Origin: Pseudomonadota bacterium
Lineage (GTDB): Bacteria; Pseudomonadota; Alphaproteobacteria; Rhizobiales; Devosiaceae
Assembly (NCBI GenBank): GCA_023388175.1
Contig: JAEWGT010000011.1
Span: forward strand, 372,001-436,000
DNA: 64,000 nucleotides
Direction of reading: 5' to 3'
Part shown: positions 1-9,613 of the stretch, one piece after another
Numbering within the stretch: the stretch's first letter is position 1
How the letters are laid out: every line of letters starts with the position of its first letter
Made by a program: the position numbers and the translations under genes
Notes under the pieces: model-generated
Databases searched by the model: none
What the model saw: only the letters and a program-made list of their open reading frames with translations
Told to the model about the DNA's origin: nothing

Positions 1-1362
<1,362 letters not shown>

Positions 1363-1370
1363 GACAAGAA

Positions 1371-1498
1371 ACCCCTCATCCGCCCCTTCTCCCGCAAGGG
1401 GAGAAGGGGAGCACCGAGTTTGTTGGGCGCATTGAGCCTCCCCTCTCCCCTTGCGGGAGAGGGTGGATCGGGCAAAGCCCGAGACGGGTGAGGGGTTT
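1371..1498. repeat. Mosaic palindromic intergenic repeat, copy 1
   Basis: It carries two hairpin modules in opposite orientation: one with the stem ccttctccc/gggagaagg, one with ccctctcccc/ggggagaggg, each bordered by ccctcatccg or cgggtgaggg. It fills the gap between nirD and nasA. Related copies lie at 46551, 51094, 52531, 53099 and 54299. It looks like a rhizobial intergenic mosaic element (RIME/REP type). Confidence 0.85.
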
Positions 1499-1508
1499 CT
1501 TGTTACGA

Positions 1509-1853
1509 TCACTCCGCCGCCACCTGCATCAGCACATCGGGGGCGATGAGGATGCGATTGTTGACCACCCTCACCGGATAGGTGCGCACCTTGCCCTCAT
1601 CGGCGCCCTGCGCCTCGCCTGTTGCCAGGTCGAAGACCCAGTTATGCAGGGGGCAGGTAACAGAGGCGCCATGCACGATGCCTTCGGCAAGAGGGCCGCC
1701 CTTGTGCGGGCACCGATTGTCCATGGCGAAGACCTGATTGTCCTGCGTGCGGAAAATGGCAATCTTGCCGCTCGGCGTGTTCACGCAGCGCGCTCCGCGG
1801 GCGGGAACGGCGTGCACGTCGCCGATATCGATCCAGTCGGTCATGGTCATCAC
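1509..1853 (-). CDS. nirD: Nitrite reductase small subunit, Rieske type
   Basis: Small subunit of the assimilatory NAD(P)H-nitrite reductase. The 114-aa protein has a Rieske-like fold with motif CPHKGGPL near residue 48 and CPLHNWVFDL near residue 67, which keeps both Cys-x-His pairs for a [2Fe-2S] cluster. Many NirD proteins have lost these, so this is a Rieske-retaining form. Its ATG overlaps the nirB stop by 3-4 bases (ATGA), indicating translational coupling. Met4 is an alternative start. Confidence 0.93.
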   Translation of the reverse strand: MMTMTDWIDIGDVHAVPARGARCVNTPSGKIAIFRTQDNQVFAMDNRCPHKGGPLAEGIVHGASVTCPLHNWVFDLATGEAQGADEGKVRTYPVRVVNNRILIAPDVLMQVAAE

Positions 1854-4336
1854 TCCGCAGCAACCGGAAGCCCGAACTCGGCCATGGCGGCAAATTCGTG
1901 GGCATCCTTGCCGTTGACGCGCTCCTCCCAGGGATCGACCTGGGCGAATTGCTGGGAATAGGCGAAGCGCTCGGCATAGTGGCGGCGCTTGGCGAGGTCA
2001 TCGATGATCGCGGCCTTGATCGAGTCGACTCCCACGCGCTTGGCCCATTTATAGATGCGCTCAAGATAGTGCCCCTGCTGGCGATACATCTGCGTCAGCG
2101 CGGTGATGATCTCGAGCGCCTCGTCTTCGCTATCGGCGTGGCCGAGCAGTTCCGTGCCCTTGATATCGAGGCCGGCGGCACCGGCAAAATGGATGTCGTA
2201 GCCGCTGTCGACGCAGATAACGCCGATATCCTTGCAGGTGGCTTCGGCGCAGTTTCGCGGGCAGCCGGAGACAGCGAGCTTGAGTTTTGCCGGTGTCCAG
2301 GCGCCCCACATGAATTTTTCGATGCGGATGCCGAGCCCGGTTGAATCCTGCGTGCCAAAGCGGCACCAGTCCGAGCCGACACAGGTTTTCACCGTGCGCA
2401 GCCCCTTGGCATAGGCGGCGCCCGAAACCATGCCCGCCGCGTTGAGATCGGCCCAGACTGCGGGCAGGTCTTCCTTTTTGACACCGAGCAGGTCGATGCG
2501 TTGCCCGCCCGTAACCTTGACCGCCGGGATGGCGAATTTATCTGCCACGTCGGCAATGGCGCGCAATTCCTTGGGATTGGTCATGCCACCCCACATGCGG
2601 GGAACCACCGAATAGGTGCCATCCTTCTGGATATTGGCGTGAACGCGCTCGTTGATGAAACGGGACTGGTTGTCGTCCTCGTATTCACCCGGCCAATCGG
2701 CCACGAGATAATAGTTGAGGGCCGGGCGGCATTTGGCGCAGCCGCAGGAGGTCTTCCACTCCAGCTCCTGCATCACTTCGGGGATGGATTTCAGCCCCTT
2801 GGCGACAATCAGCCGTCGCACCGTGCCATGGTCGTGCTCGGTGCAGGGGCACATCGGCTTGACCGCAGCCGGGTTGTAGCTGTCGCCCAGGGTCAGGCCC
2901 ATGAGCTTTTCGACCAGATGCGTGCAGGAGCCGCAGGAGGCGGACGCCTTGGTATGGGCGCGCACGCCATCGAGATCGGTCAGGCCCTTGGAAGCGATCG
3001 CGCCGGTGATCGCTCCCTTGCATACGCCGTTACAGCCACAGATTTCCGCATCATCCGGCAAGGCTGCAACGGCCGCCATAGGGTCCAGGGCGGCACCGCC
3101 TTGATAGGCCTGGCCGAAGATCAGGGTGTCGCGCATCTCCCGCGTATCGGTGCCCTTGCGGATCATGTCGAAGAACCACGGCCCGTCGGCGGTTTCCCCG
3201 TAGAGCACCGCGCCGATGACGCGATCATCCTTGAGAACCAGCCGCTTGTAGATGCCAGAGGTAGCATCGCGCAGCACGATTTCCTCGCGGTCTTCGGCAT
3301 CGGCAAAGTCGCCCGCCGAATAGACCGAAACGCCGGTCACCTTGAGTTGTGTGGCGGTCTGGACCGGACGGAAGGCGGCGTCGGCTTTGGCCAGCGTTTT
3401 TGCCAGCACCTTGGCCTGGTCGTAGAGCGGGGCGACGAGACCATAGACGATCTTCTCATGCTCGACGCATTCGCCCAGCGCAAAAATGTCGGGGTCCGAG
3501 GTGATCATCTGGTCACTGACCACGATGCCACGCTCGACATGGAGGCCCGCATCGACTGCCAGCCGGGTTTCCGGGCGGATGCCGGCGGCCATCACCACGA
3601 TGTCGGCGCCGTAAGTCGTGCCATCGTCAAGCGCGACCGCTTCCACCGCGTTCTGGCCGAGGATGGCCTTGGTCTGGGCCTTGCAGTGAACCTTGATGCC
3701 GCGTGCTTCGAGATCGCGCTGCAACAGGTATCCGGCGGCAGGATCAAGCTGGCGATCCATCAAATGACCGGCAATATGCAAGACCACCACTTCCATGCCG
3801 CGCAGGCGCAGGGCGGCGGCGGCTTCCAGGCCAAGCAGGCCCCCGCCGATAATGACCGCCCTGGCATTGGGGCGTTGGGCGGCCTCGACCATGCGATTGA
3901 CGTCGTCCAGATCGCGGAAAGCCATGACGCCGGGCAGGTCCTTGCCGGGCAGGGGGATGATGAAGGGCGCAGAGCCAGTGGCAATGATCAGCTTGTCGTA
4001 TGGCGTTTCGCCATGCCGGGAAATGACGACCTTGCGCTGGCGGTCAATGGCGGTGACGGTTTCGCCGAAGCGGGTGTGGACGCCATGCGCCTCATACCAG
4101 GCGGTGTCATGGGTGATGATCTGCTCGTAGTCCTTCTCGCCGCCAAGGACGGGCGAGAGCATCAGGCGATTGTAATTGCCGCGCGGCTCTGCGCCGAACA
4201 GGGTCACGTCATAACGGCCGGGCGCGTCTGCAAAAATGTGTTCGAGCGCGCGGCCCGAAGCCATGCCGGCGCCGATGACAACCAGTCTTTCCGTGCGCGT
4301 GGCCGGCGGCAGGATTTCGGGAGCGAGGATGTCCAT
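1850..4336 (-). CDS. nirB: Assimilatory nitrite reductase [NAD(P)H] large subunit
   Basis: Six-electron reduction of nitrite to ammonium in the cytoplasm. The 828-aa length is typical. Order of domains: N-terminal FAD/NAD(P)-binding domain (VVIGAGMASGRALEHI near residue 19; second nucleotide site IIGGGLLGLEAA near 162); BFD-like [2Fe-2S] regions with paired cysteines (CGCNGVCKGA, SCGSCTH, CGCAKC); then the siroheme/[4Fe-4S] half. The latter has the ligand motif GCPRNCAEATCKDIG near residue 695 and the upstream TCVGSDWCRFGTQDS segment. It lies 10 bases after nrtD and is coupled to nirD. Confidence 0.97.
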   Translation of the reverse strand: MDILAPEILPPATRTERLVVIGAGMASGRALEHIFADAPGRYDVTLFGAEPRGNYNRLMLSPVLGGEKDYEQIITHDTAWYEAHGVHTRFGETVTAIDRQRKVVISRHGETPYDKLIIATGSAPFIIPLPGKDLPGVMAFRDLDDVNRMVEAAQRPNARAVIIGGGLLGLEAAAALRLRGMEVVVLHIAGHLMDRQLDPAAGYLLQRDLEARGIKVHCKAQTKAILGQNAVEAVALDDGTTYGADIVVMAAGIRPETRLAVDAGLHVERGIVVSDQMITSDPDIFALGECVEHEKIVYGLVAPLYDQAKVLAKTLAKADAAFRPVQTATQLKVTGVSVYSAGDFADAEDREEIVLRDATSGIYKRLVLKDDRVIGAVLYGETADGPWFFDMIRKGTDTREMRDTLIFGQAYQGGAALDPMAAVAALPDDAEICGCNGVCKGAITGAIASKGLTDLDGVRAHTKASASCGSCTHLVEKLMGLTLGDSYNPAAVKPMCPCTEHDHGTVRRLIVAKGLKSIPEVMQELEWKTSCGCAKCRPALNYYLVADWPGEYEDDNQSRFINERVHANIQKDGTYSVVPRMWGGMTNPKELRAIADVADKFAIPAVKVTGGQRIDLLGVKKEDLPAVWADLNAAGMVSGAAYAKGLRTVKTCVGSDWCRFGTQDSTGLGIRIEKFMWGAWTPAKLKLAVSGCPRNCAEATCKDIGVICVDSGYDIHFAGAAGLDIKGTELLGHADSEDEALEIITALTQMYRQQGHYLERIYKWAKRVGVDSIKAAIIDDLAKRRHYAERFAYSQQFAQVDPWEERVNGKDAHEFAAMAEFGLPVAAE

Positions 4337-4346
4337 GTGATCCCCC

Positions 4347-5138
4347 TTACGCTGCTTCCACGAAGCGATGACGCTCGTAGAGGAATTTGAGGACGGCTTC
4401 GCGGCATTTGAGATAAGTGCGGTCGCCGGCCAGATCGAGGCGCTTGCGCGGGCGGTCCAGCGGCACGGGAAGCACTTCCCCGATGGTGGCGGCGGGGCCG
4501 TTGGTCATCATCACGATGCGGTCCGAGAGCAGCACGGCCTCGTCCACATCATGGGTGATCATGATCATGGTATTGCCGAGCCGGGCGTGGATTTCCATCA
4601 TCTGGTCCTGCAGATGCGCCCGGGTCAGGGCGTCGAGGGCCCCGAAGGGCTCGTCGAGCAGCAGGATTTTCGGCTCCATGGCCAGCGCCCTTGCAATGCC
4701 GACACGCTGCTTCATGCCGCCGGAGATTTCGGTGGGGCGCTTGTCCTTGGCATGGGCCATCTGCACGAGGTTGAGATTGTCCATGATCCATTCGTGGCGC
4801 TGGGCCGCGGACTTGCTGCGGCCAAAGACCTTGGCCACGGCGAGATTGACGTTTTCATAGACGGTCAGCCAGGGCAGCAGCGAATGGTTCTGGAACACCA
4901 CGGCGCGGTCTGGGCCGGGCTTATGCACCTCGGCATTTTCGAGAATGATGCCGCCAGTCGTCACTTCGCTGAGGCCCGCCACCAGATTGAGCAGGGTGGA
5001 CTTGCCGCAACCCGAATGACCGATGATCGAGACGAATTCGCCCTTTTCGATACCGAGATTGATGTCGCGGAGCACTTCGGTGCTGGCTGCGCCGCGGGTG
5101 AAGGTTTTGCCGACGGCGGAGATTTGCAGATAGGTCAT
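4347..5138 (-). CDS. nrtD: Nitrate ABC transporter ATP-binding protein
   Basis: ATPase of a nitrate/nitrite/cyanate-type ABC importer. The 263 aa carry Walker A GHSGCGKST (near 38), the signature ISGGMKQRVGIARAL, Walker B ILLLDEPFGALD and the H-loop ITHDVDEA. Closely spaced after nrtB (11 bases) and before nirB, so nitrate uptake and reduction are transcribed together. Assignment to nitrate rather than sulfonate rests on the NrtA-type binding protein and the nir/nas genes. Confidence 0.93.
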   Translation of the reverse strand: MTYLQISAVGKTFTRGAASTEVLRDINLGIEKGEFVSIIGHSGCGKSTLLNLVAGLSEVTTGGIILENAEVHKPGPDRAVVFQNHSLLPWLTVYENVNLAVAKVFGRSKSAAQRHEWIMDNLNLVQMAHAKDKRPTEISGGMKQRVGIARALAMEPKILLLDEPFGALDALTRAHLQDQMMEIHARLGNTMIMITHDVDEAVLLSDRIVMMTNGPAATIGEVLPVPLDRPRKRLDLAGDRTYLKCREAVLKFLYERHRFVEAA

Positions 5139-5149
5139 GGGGGATGTCC

Positions 5150-6043
5150 TTAATTTGTGCTGGTGCCACGGGTGACGATCGAGCTGATCAGCGCCACCAG
5201 CCGGTCGAGGACGAAACCGACCACGCCAATATAGACGAGGGCGACGATGATGTCGGTGAGGCGGGAGCTGTTCCAGGCGTCCCAGATGAAGAAGCCGATC
5301 CCGACGCCGCCGGTCAGCATTTCGGCGGCGACGATGGCGAGCCAGGACAGGCCGACGCCGATGCGCAGCCCGGAGAAAATGTAGGGGGCGGCGGCCGGCA
5401 CCATGATCTTGGTGAAGAACTCGAACTGGTTGAGCTGCAGGACGCGCGCGACGTTGCGGTAGTCCTGCGGAATTTCGCGCACGCCGACGGCAGTGTTGAT
5501 GATCACCGGCCAGATGGCGGTGATGAAGATCACGAAGATGGCCGACGGGCCGCTATCCATGAAGGCCGCCAGCGAGATGGGCAGCCAGGCCAGGGGCGGC
5601 ACGGTGCGCATGATCTGGAAGATCGGGTCGAGGCCGCGCATCATCCAGATGGACTGGCCAACCAGTGCGCCCAGCGCGATGCCAACCACGGCGGCCAGCC
5701 CGAAACCGACGGCCACCCGCTGCAATGACGTGAGAACGCGCAGGCCCAGTCCGATATCCTGCGAACCATAGACGAAGAACGGATCGACGATGAGATCGTA
5801 GCTCTGGTTCCAGACCTCGCTGGGGGGCGGCAGTGACGAGCCGGGCTGGGAGAACACCACCTGCCAGACCACCAGAATAATGGCGGAGACGATCATCGGC
5901 GGGATGATTGTCTTGGCCATGCTGGACCCGATGGCGGCATAGTCGATTTTGCGCGCTTTGGGCGCAATGGCGGTCACGGTTGCCGGTTTGACCTTGAGAG
6001 GCAGGGTGGTGACATTGCTGTCGTCGGTGGCGGGCAGGGTCAT
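5150..6043 (-). CDS. nrtB: Nitrate ABC transporter permease
   Basis: Inner-membrane permease of the nitrate importer, 297 aa, binding-protein-dependent transport family (NrtB/SsuC/TauC type). About 50 polar N-terminal residues precede the first membrane helix (IIPPMIVSAIILVVWQVVF). The EAA-like cytoplasmic loop is around GVREIPQDYRNVARVLQLN. The ATG at 6043 follows GGGAG. A perfect GC-rich hairpin separates it from nrtA, a common way to favour binding-protein expression over permease. Confidence 0.93.
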   Translation of the reverse strand: MTLPATDDSNVTTLPLKVKPATVTAIAPKARKIDYAAIGSSMAKTIIPPMIVSAIILVVWQVVFSQPGSSLPPPSEVWNQSYDLIVDPFFVYGSQDIGLGLRVLTSLQRVAVGFGLAAVVGIALGALVGQSIWMMRGLDPIFQIMRTVPPLAWLPISLAAFMDSGPSAIFVIFITAIWPVIINTAVGVREIPQDYRNVARVLQLNQFEFFTKIMVPAAAPYIFSGLRIGVGLSWLAIVAAEMLTGGVGIGFFIWDAWNSSRLTDIIVALVYIGVVGFVLDRLVALISSIVTRGTSTN

Positions 6044-6073
6044 GGGGGCTCTCCCTTGCGGAATTCACAATGG

Positions 6074-6095
6074 GGCCGGCGCGTCAGCGCCGGCC
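6074..6095 (-). other. nrtA-nrtB intercistronic hairpin
   Basis: A perfect 9-bp stem (ggccggcgc / gcgccggcc) with a 4-base loop lies in the 60-base gap between nrtA and nrtB, with no U-tract after it. Such stems after a binding-protein gene usually stabilise the upstream mRNA or partly attenuate transcription; that role is inferred. Confidence 0.6.
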
Positions 6096-6103
6096 ATGAG
6101 GCG

Positions 6104-7396
6104 TCAGGCCAGCGTCTTGATGTCGAGGCTGTCGAGATAGGCCTGCGGGTCGGCTGGGTCGAAGACCTTGCCGTCGAAGAAGGTTTCGACGCCGCGGCTA
6201 TCCCCCGAAGGCAGATCGGAAACGCCCAGTTCGGCGGCGGCCTCCAGCCAGAGGTCGGACCGGTTGGTGCTGTCCACCAGCGCCTTCACATCCGTATCGG
6301 CCGGGAAATAGCCCCAGCGAATATTCTCGGTCATGAACCAGGTATCGAGGCTCTTCCAGGGATAGGAGGCCGCGCCGCCTTCGCCCCAGAACTTCATGTA
6401 GAGATCGGTGCCGGTTTCAACCCGGCCATTGCCGTAATTGATGTCGCCCTTGATGCGACCGATAATGTCGGCGACCGGCACATTGTACCATTGGCGGCGG
6501 CCGACGATTTCGGCCATTTCCTGCTTGTTCTCCATGGCTTCGCACCATTGCTGGGCTTCCATCACGGCCATGAGGATCGCCTTGGTTGCGGTGGGATTGG
6601 CGTCGACCCAGTCGGCGCGCATGCCCAGAACCTTTTCGGGGTGGTTGAACCAGAGTTCGCCCGTCGTCGCGGCGGTGAAGCCGATACCCTGATTGACGAG
6701 TTGCTCGTTCCACGGCTCGCCGACGCAGAAGGCGTCCATCGTGCCGACCTTCATATTCGCCACCATTTGCGGGGGCGGCACGACGATCACGTTGACATCC
6801 ACATTGGGCACGATGCCGCCTGCCGCCAGCCAGTAGCGGATCCAGAGATCATGCGTGCCGCCGGGGAAAGTCATGGCAACCGAGGGATCGCCGCCGGCTG
6901 CGCGCTTGGCGGCAAAGGCTTCCTTGAGCGGGCTTGAATCAATGCCGACACCGGTTTCGGCATATTCCTGTGCCACCGAGAGCCCTTGGCAATCCTCATT
7001 GAGGTTCAGCAGCGTGTACATCGGCAATGGCTGGTTGTTCTGCATCACCGAGCCGGACGAGTAGAGATGCACTTTGGGCCGCAGGATATGGCCGCCGTCG
7101 ATGCCGCCGCTGGCCGAGCCCAGAGCCATGTTGTCGCGCGTTGCGCCCCAGCTGGCCTGCTTTTCGATGGCCATGTCGGGCAGGCCATATTTGTCGAACA
7201 TCCCCTTTTCCTTGGCGATGATCAGCGGCGCTGAATCGGTGAGCGCGATATAGCCCAGCTTGGTGCCGCTCACCTCCGGTCCCGCGCCCTGCGCAAATGC
7301 GCCTGCGGGAAAGAGCGTTTTCGCGGCAAGCAGGGTGGCCGCCGTGGCGGAGGCTCCCTTGAGGAAGGATCGGCGGGTGGTCTGGGGCAGGGCCAT
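6104..7396 (-). CDS. nrtA: Periplasmic nitrate-binding protein, Tat substrate
   Basis: Substrate-binding protein of the nitrate ABC importer, about 430 aa. The N-terminus has a twin-arginine signal (TTRRSFLKG) followed by a hydrophobic stretch and AGAFA cleavage region, so it is exported folded. Family segments include GTMDAFCVGEPWNEQLV and DLWIRYWLAAGGI, shared with the NasS protein upstream. I start it at the ATG at 7396, preceded by GGAG. A longer reading from a TTG at 7417 would begin inside the U-tract of the leader terminator and is rejected. Transcription must pass the leader attenuator. Confidence 0.93.
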   Translation of the reverse strand: MALPQTTRRSFLKGASATAATLLAAKTLFPAGAFAQGAGPEVSGTKLGYIALTDSAPLIIAKEKGMFDKYGLPDMAIEKQASWGATRDNMALGSASGGIDGGHILRPKVHLYSSGSVMQNNQPLPMYTLLNLNEDCQGLSVAQEYAETGVGIDSSPLKEAFAAKRAAGGDPSVAMTFPGGTHDLWIRYWLAAGGIVPNVDVNVIVVPPPQMVANMKVGTMDAFCVGEPWNEQLVNQGIGFTAATTGELWFNHPEKVLGMRADWVDANPTATKAILMAVMEAQQWCEAMENKQEMAEIVGRRQWYNVPVADIIGRIKGDINYGNGRVETGTDLYMKFWGEGGAASYPWKSLDTWFMTENIRWGYFPADTDVKALVDSTNRSDLWLEAAAELGVSDLPSGDSRGVETFFDGKVFDPADPQAYLDSLDIKTLA

Positions 7397-7414
7397 TGCA
7401 TTCTCCGATTGCGA

Positions 7415-7479
7415 CAAAACAAAAAGGCCACCAACGGGAGACGAGCCGGTTCGAGCCGGGTCGTGACCTGTTGGCAGCC
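7415..7479 (-). terminator. Leader attenuator (intrinsic terminator) upstream of nrtA
   Basis: On the minus-strand RNA, GGCUGCCAAC (7479-7470) pairs over 10 bp with GUUGGUGGCC (7435-7426), with two G-U pairs, followed at once by UUUUUGUUUUG (7425-7415). An inner dyad (7441-7464) fills the loop. The 5' arm overlaps hairpin P2, so P2 and the terminator cannot form together. This is the geometry expected for ANTAR antitermination by NasT. Confidence 0.85.
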
Positions 7480-7484
7480 TTGCC
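7473..7484 (-). promoter_or_regulatory. Candidate ANTAR hairpin P2
   Basis: RNA GGC-AAGGCU-GCC: a hexaloop with A at position 1 and G at position 4, as in ANTAR target RNAs. The stem is only 3 bp as drawn (4 bp if loop A and U pair), so it is weak alone. It lies 4 bases after P1 and shares bases with the terminator 5' arm. Confidence 0.6.
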
Positions 7485-7488
7485 TTTG

Positions 7489-7508
7489 GACGCCCAACGC
7501 TGGACGTC
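7489..7508 (-). promoter_or_regulatory. ANTAR hexaloop hairpin P1 in nrtA leader
   Basis: The minus-strand RNA forms a 7-bp stem (GACGUCC with GGGCGUC, one U-G pair) closing a six-base loop AGCGUU, with A1 and G4 as in known ANTAR-binding leaders. It sits between the sigma-54 promoter and the attenuator, and the NasT ANTAR protein is encoded just upstream. Confidence 0.8.
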
Positions 7509-7552
7509 GACTACGAGGAGCGTCTTGGGAGGAGCGCTTCTGGGCACACCAT

Positions 7553-7568
7553 TGCAGGAAGCGTGCCA
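7553..7568 (-). promoter_or_regulatory. Sigma-54 (-24/-12) promoter of nrtA operon
   Basis: Minus-strand TGGCACGCTTCCTGCA matches TGGCACG-N4-TTGCA with one mismatch. The -24 GG and -12 GC are 10 bases apart as required for RpoN. A start near 7542 would give a leader of about 145 nt to the nrtA ATG containing P1, P2 and the attenuator. Sigma-54 dependence implies nitrogen (NtrC) control, although no clear NtrC box was found. Confidence 0.8.
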
Positions 7569-7725
7569 GATCGAATTTTTGGCACTTTATCGAAGGCTGG
7601 CAGCGGTTTGGGAGTTTTGCCCCTGACCTCGGCCCCGCGCCGCCCGACCGAAGAGGCGGCTATGACATCAGCAATGTGAGCGAATTTTGTGCAGCAGCGC
7701 TTGCCTGATTGCGATATGAGCGATG
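7569..7725. other. nasS-nrtA intergenic region upstream of promoter
   Basis: No gene is seen here. A GCCGCC/GGCGGC stem near 7641-7662 follows nasS on the minus strand without a U-tract and may end or stabilise the nasTS mRNA. The six-base arms GTGCCA and TGGCAC at 7563-7585 form a dyad that overlaps the -24 element. Confidence 0.5.
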
Positions 7726-8940
7726 CTAAGCGCGCTGCTGAGCGGCGATATAGGCATCCAGTTTCGCCGGATCGAAAATAGCGCCGTCAAAAAAGCGGTT
7801 TGGTCCCAGCATCATCGGCCCATTGAGTGCCGCAACCGCGTGTTTTTCTGCTGCATCTCCATCCCGGCGATAATCCTCGGCAGGCACTGCCACACCCATT
7901 GGCTCCACTGCAGCCCGGTAGAGGTCGGGTCGGAAGGTTGCGGCGGCGTTTGCCGCATTGTCAGGGCTCGCCACGACTTCGCCCCAGCGCACCATCTGGC
8001 TGTAATACCACAGCGCGTGGCTCTTCCAGGGGAAGTTGGCCGCGCCGTCATGGGGAATGAAATAGTCCGGGATCGCAACGGTCTGCATGCCGCCATCGAT
8101 CTGTCCGGTGAGGGCGCGCGCGACGATCTCGACCGGCAGGTTGAGATAGGGCGCGCGTGCCATGATTTCGGCGGCAGGCATACGGTTTTCGGCTTTTTGC
8201 AGCCATGCGCCGCTCTTGTAGATCGCGCGGATGATGGCAGCGACAATATCGGGGTGCTCTTCGGCCCAGCCGGCGCGCATTCCGATCAGCTTATCGGGGC
8301 TCCACTGCCAGATCGATGCCTTTGTCGTGGCGATGCGTGCGCCGTGATTGACCACGCCGACGCTGTTCCAAGGCTCGCCCACGCAATAACCGTCAAGCCC
8401 GGCAGAGCCGAGCGCCTCGGGCAAAAGCGGGGGCGGCAGCACGACGATCTCGATATCGCGGTCCGGCGCGATGCCGCTGGCCGCCAGCCAATAGCGCAAT
8501 TCGTAATTATGCGACGAGGTCTGGTGTACGACGCCGAAACGCAGCTTCTGCGCCGAATTTTTGACCACCTGCGCCAGAGCCTTGCCAGCAGGCCCGGCAG
8601 CAAGATCGCCCGGCGCGCCCGCATCGGCCATGGCCTGCCAGAGTGCGGCGCTGACCGTGATGGCATTGTTGCCGAGGCCCGCCATTACGGGCGCAATCAT
8701 CGGTGTGGCGAGCGGCGTGGTGCCCAGGCTTGCCGCCAGCGGCATTGGCGCAAGCATCAGAGCAATGTCGAAATGCCCGAGCGCGGCGCGGTCGCGGATA
8801 TTGGCCCATGACGTTTCGCGGGTCAGCGAGAGGCCGAACCCTTCTTCTTCAGCAAAACCCATCTCATGCGCCAGCACCAGGAGGACGCTATCGAGCAGGG
8901 GCAGGAAACCGGCATTGATCAGCGGGCGTGACATGGGCAT
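7726..8940 (-). CDS. nasS: NasS-type nitrate/nitrite sensor
   Basis: 404-aa relative of NrtA that lacks any signal peptide, so it should be cytoplasmic. It keeps the binding-protein segments YELRYWLAASGI and GLDGYCVGEPWNSVGVV. In Azotobacter, Paracoccus and Bradyrhizobium, NasS holds the ANTAR protein NasT inactive until nitrate or nitrite is bound. Here nasT ends 3 bases upstream, and the regulated nrtA leader follows, which fits that role. A transport role cannot be excluded by sequence alone but the missing signal argues against it. Met3 is an alternative start. Confidence 0.9.
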   Translation of the reverse strand: MPMSRPLINAGFLPLLDSVLLVLAHEMGFAEEEGFGLSLTRETSWANIRDRAALGHFDIALMLAPMPLAASLGTTPLATPMIAPVMAGLGNNAITVSAALWQAMADAGAPGDLAAGPAGKALAQVVKNSAQKLRFGVVHQTSSHNYELRYWLAASGIAPDRDIEIVVLPPPLLPEALGSAGLDGYCVGEPWNSVGVVNHGARIATTKASIWQWSPDKLIGMRAGWAEEHPDIVAAIIRAIYKSGAWLQKAENRMPAAEIMARAPYLNLPVEIVARALTGQIDGGMQTVAIPDYFIPHDGAANFPWKSHALWYYSQMVRWGEVVASPDNAANAAATFRPDLYRAAVEPMGVAVPAEDYRRDGDAAEKHAVAALNGPMMLGPNRFFDGAIFDPAKLDAYIAAQQRA

Positions 8941-8943
8941 TTC

Positions 8944-9534
8944 CTATGGGCCGAGCAGGCTGGCGGCAGTGACGAGGCTTTGGGCGATGTCGAGAATGCG
9001 ACGGTTCTGGTTCATCGCCGTCGAGCGCAGCAACGCGTAGGCTTCAGGCTCGCTGAGGCCGCGCGTCTTCATCAGGATGCCCTTGGCCTGATCGATGATC
9101 TTGCGCTCCTCCAGCGCGCTGCGGGCTTCTTCCAGCTCGCGGGTAAGGCGCGAAAAGGCGTTGAAGCGGGAAATGGCCATGTCGAGGATCGGCTTGACCC
9201 GTTCCTTTTTGAGGCCATCCACCACATAGGCCGAAACGCCGGCCTCGACGGCTTTTTCGATCATGCCGCTATCGGAGCGGTCCACGAACATGGCGATGGG
9301 GCGCTGGATGGCGCGGCTCAGGGAGAAAAAATGTTCGAGCGTGTCGCGCTTGGGGTTTTCGAGGTCAATGCATACCACGTCCGGCATATTGTGCTCGATT
9401 GCGCGGCCAACCTCGTTCACGTCATGGATGACGACGACGCGGGCATGCCCGGCCTCGCGCAGCCCTTCCTCGATGATCGAAGCGCGGATGCGGTTCTCGT
9501 CGATGATCAGAATGGACAGGTCCGGGGCTGGCAT
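8944..9534 (-). CDS. nasT: NasT ANTAR-domain antitermination regulator
   Basis: 196 aa. The N-terminal pseudo-receiver (ILIIDENRIRASIIEEGL; central VVCIDLENP) is followed by a coiled linker and a C-terminal ANTAR domain (ALEERKIIDQAKGILM through NRRILDIAQSLV, about residues 135-188). ANTAR domains bind paired hexaloop RNA hairpins and prevent terminator formation. Such hairpins occur in the nrtA leader 1.4 kb downstream. Co-transcribed with nasS. A strong inverted repeat lies just upstream at 9577-9601. Confidence 0.93.
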   Translation of the reverse strand: MPAPDLSILIIDENRIRASIIEEGLREAGHARVVVIHDVNEVGRAIEHNMPDVVCIDLENPKRDTLEHFFSLSRAIQRPIAMFVDRSDSGMIEKAVEAGVSAYVVDGLKKERVKPILDMAISRFNAFSRLTRELEEARSALEERKIIDQAKGILMKTRGLSEPEAYALLRSTAMNQNRRILDIAQSLVTAASLLGP

Positions 9535-9576
9535 GCCCCGCTTTTATGCTGCTGCTTGCAAAAGGCGCAAGGTGTC

Positions 9577-9601
9577 AAATTGCACATTTCGTATGCAATT
9601 T
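9577..9601. promoter_or_regulatory. Inverted repeat upstream of nasT
   Basis: Perfect 8-bp arms AAATTGCA and TGCAATTT separated by 9 bases, 43 bases upstream of the nasT start. The TTGCA/TGCAA core with two-turn symmetry resembles an operator, possibly for a nitrogen regulator; the binding protein is unknown. Confidence 0.5.
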
Positions 9602-9613
9602 GGGTTTCCGAGC

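Noticed and set aside
2501..4390. 629-aa open frame on the plus strand
   Set aside because: It lies antisense to nirB, has low-complexity composition and no family signature; a shadow of high G+C codon bias.
7397..7417. Longer nrtA start at TTG 7417
   Set aside because: It would begin inside the terminator U-tract, while the ATG at 7396 has a good ribosome site and gives a normal Tat signal.
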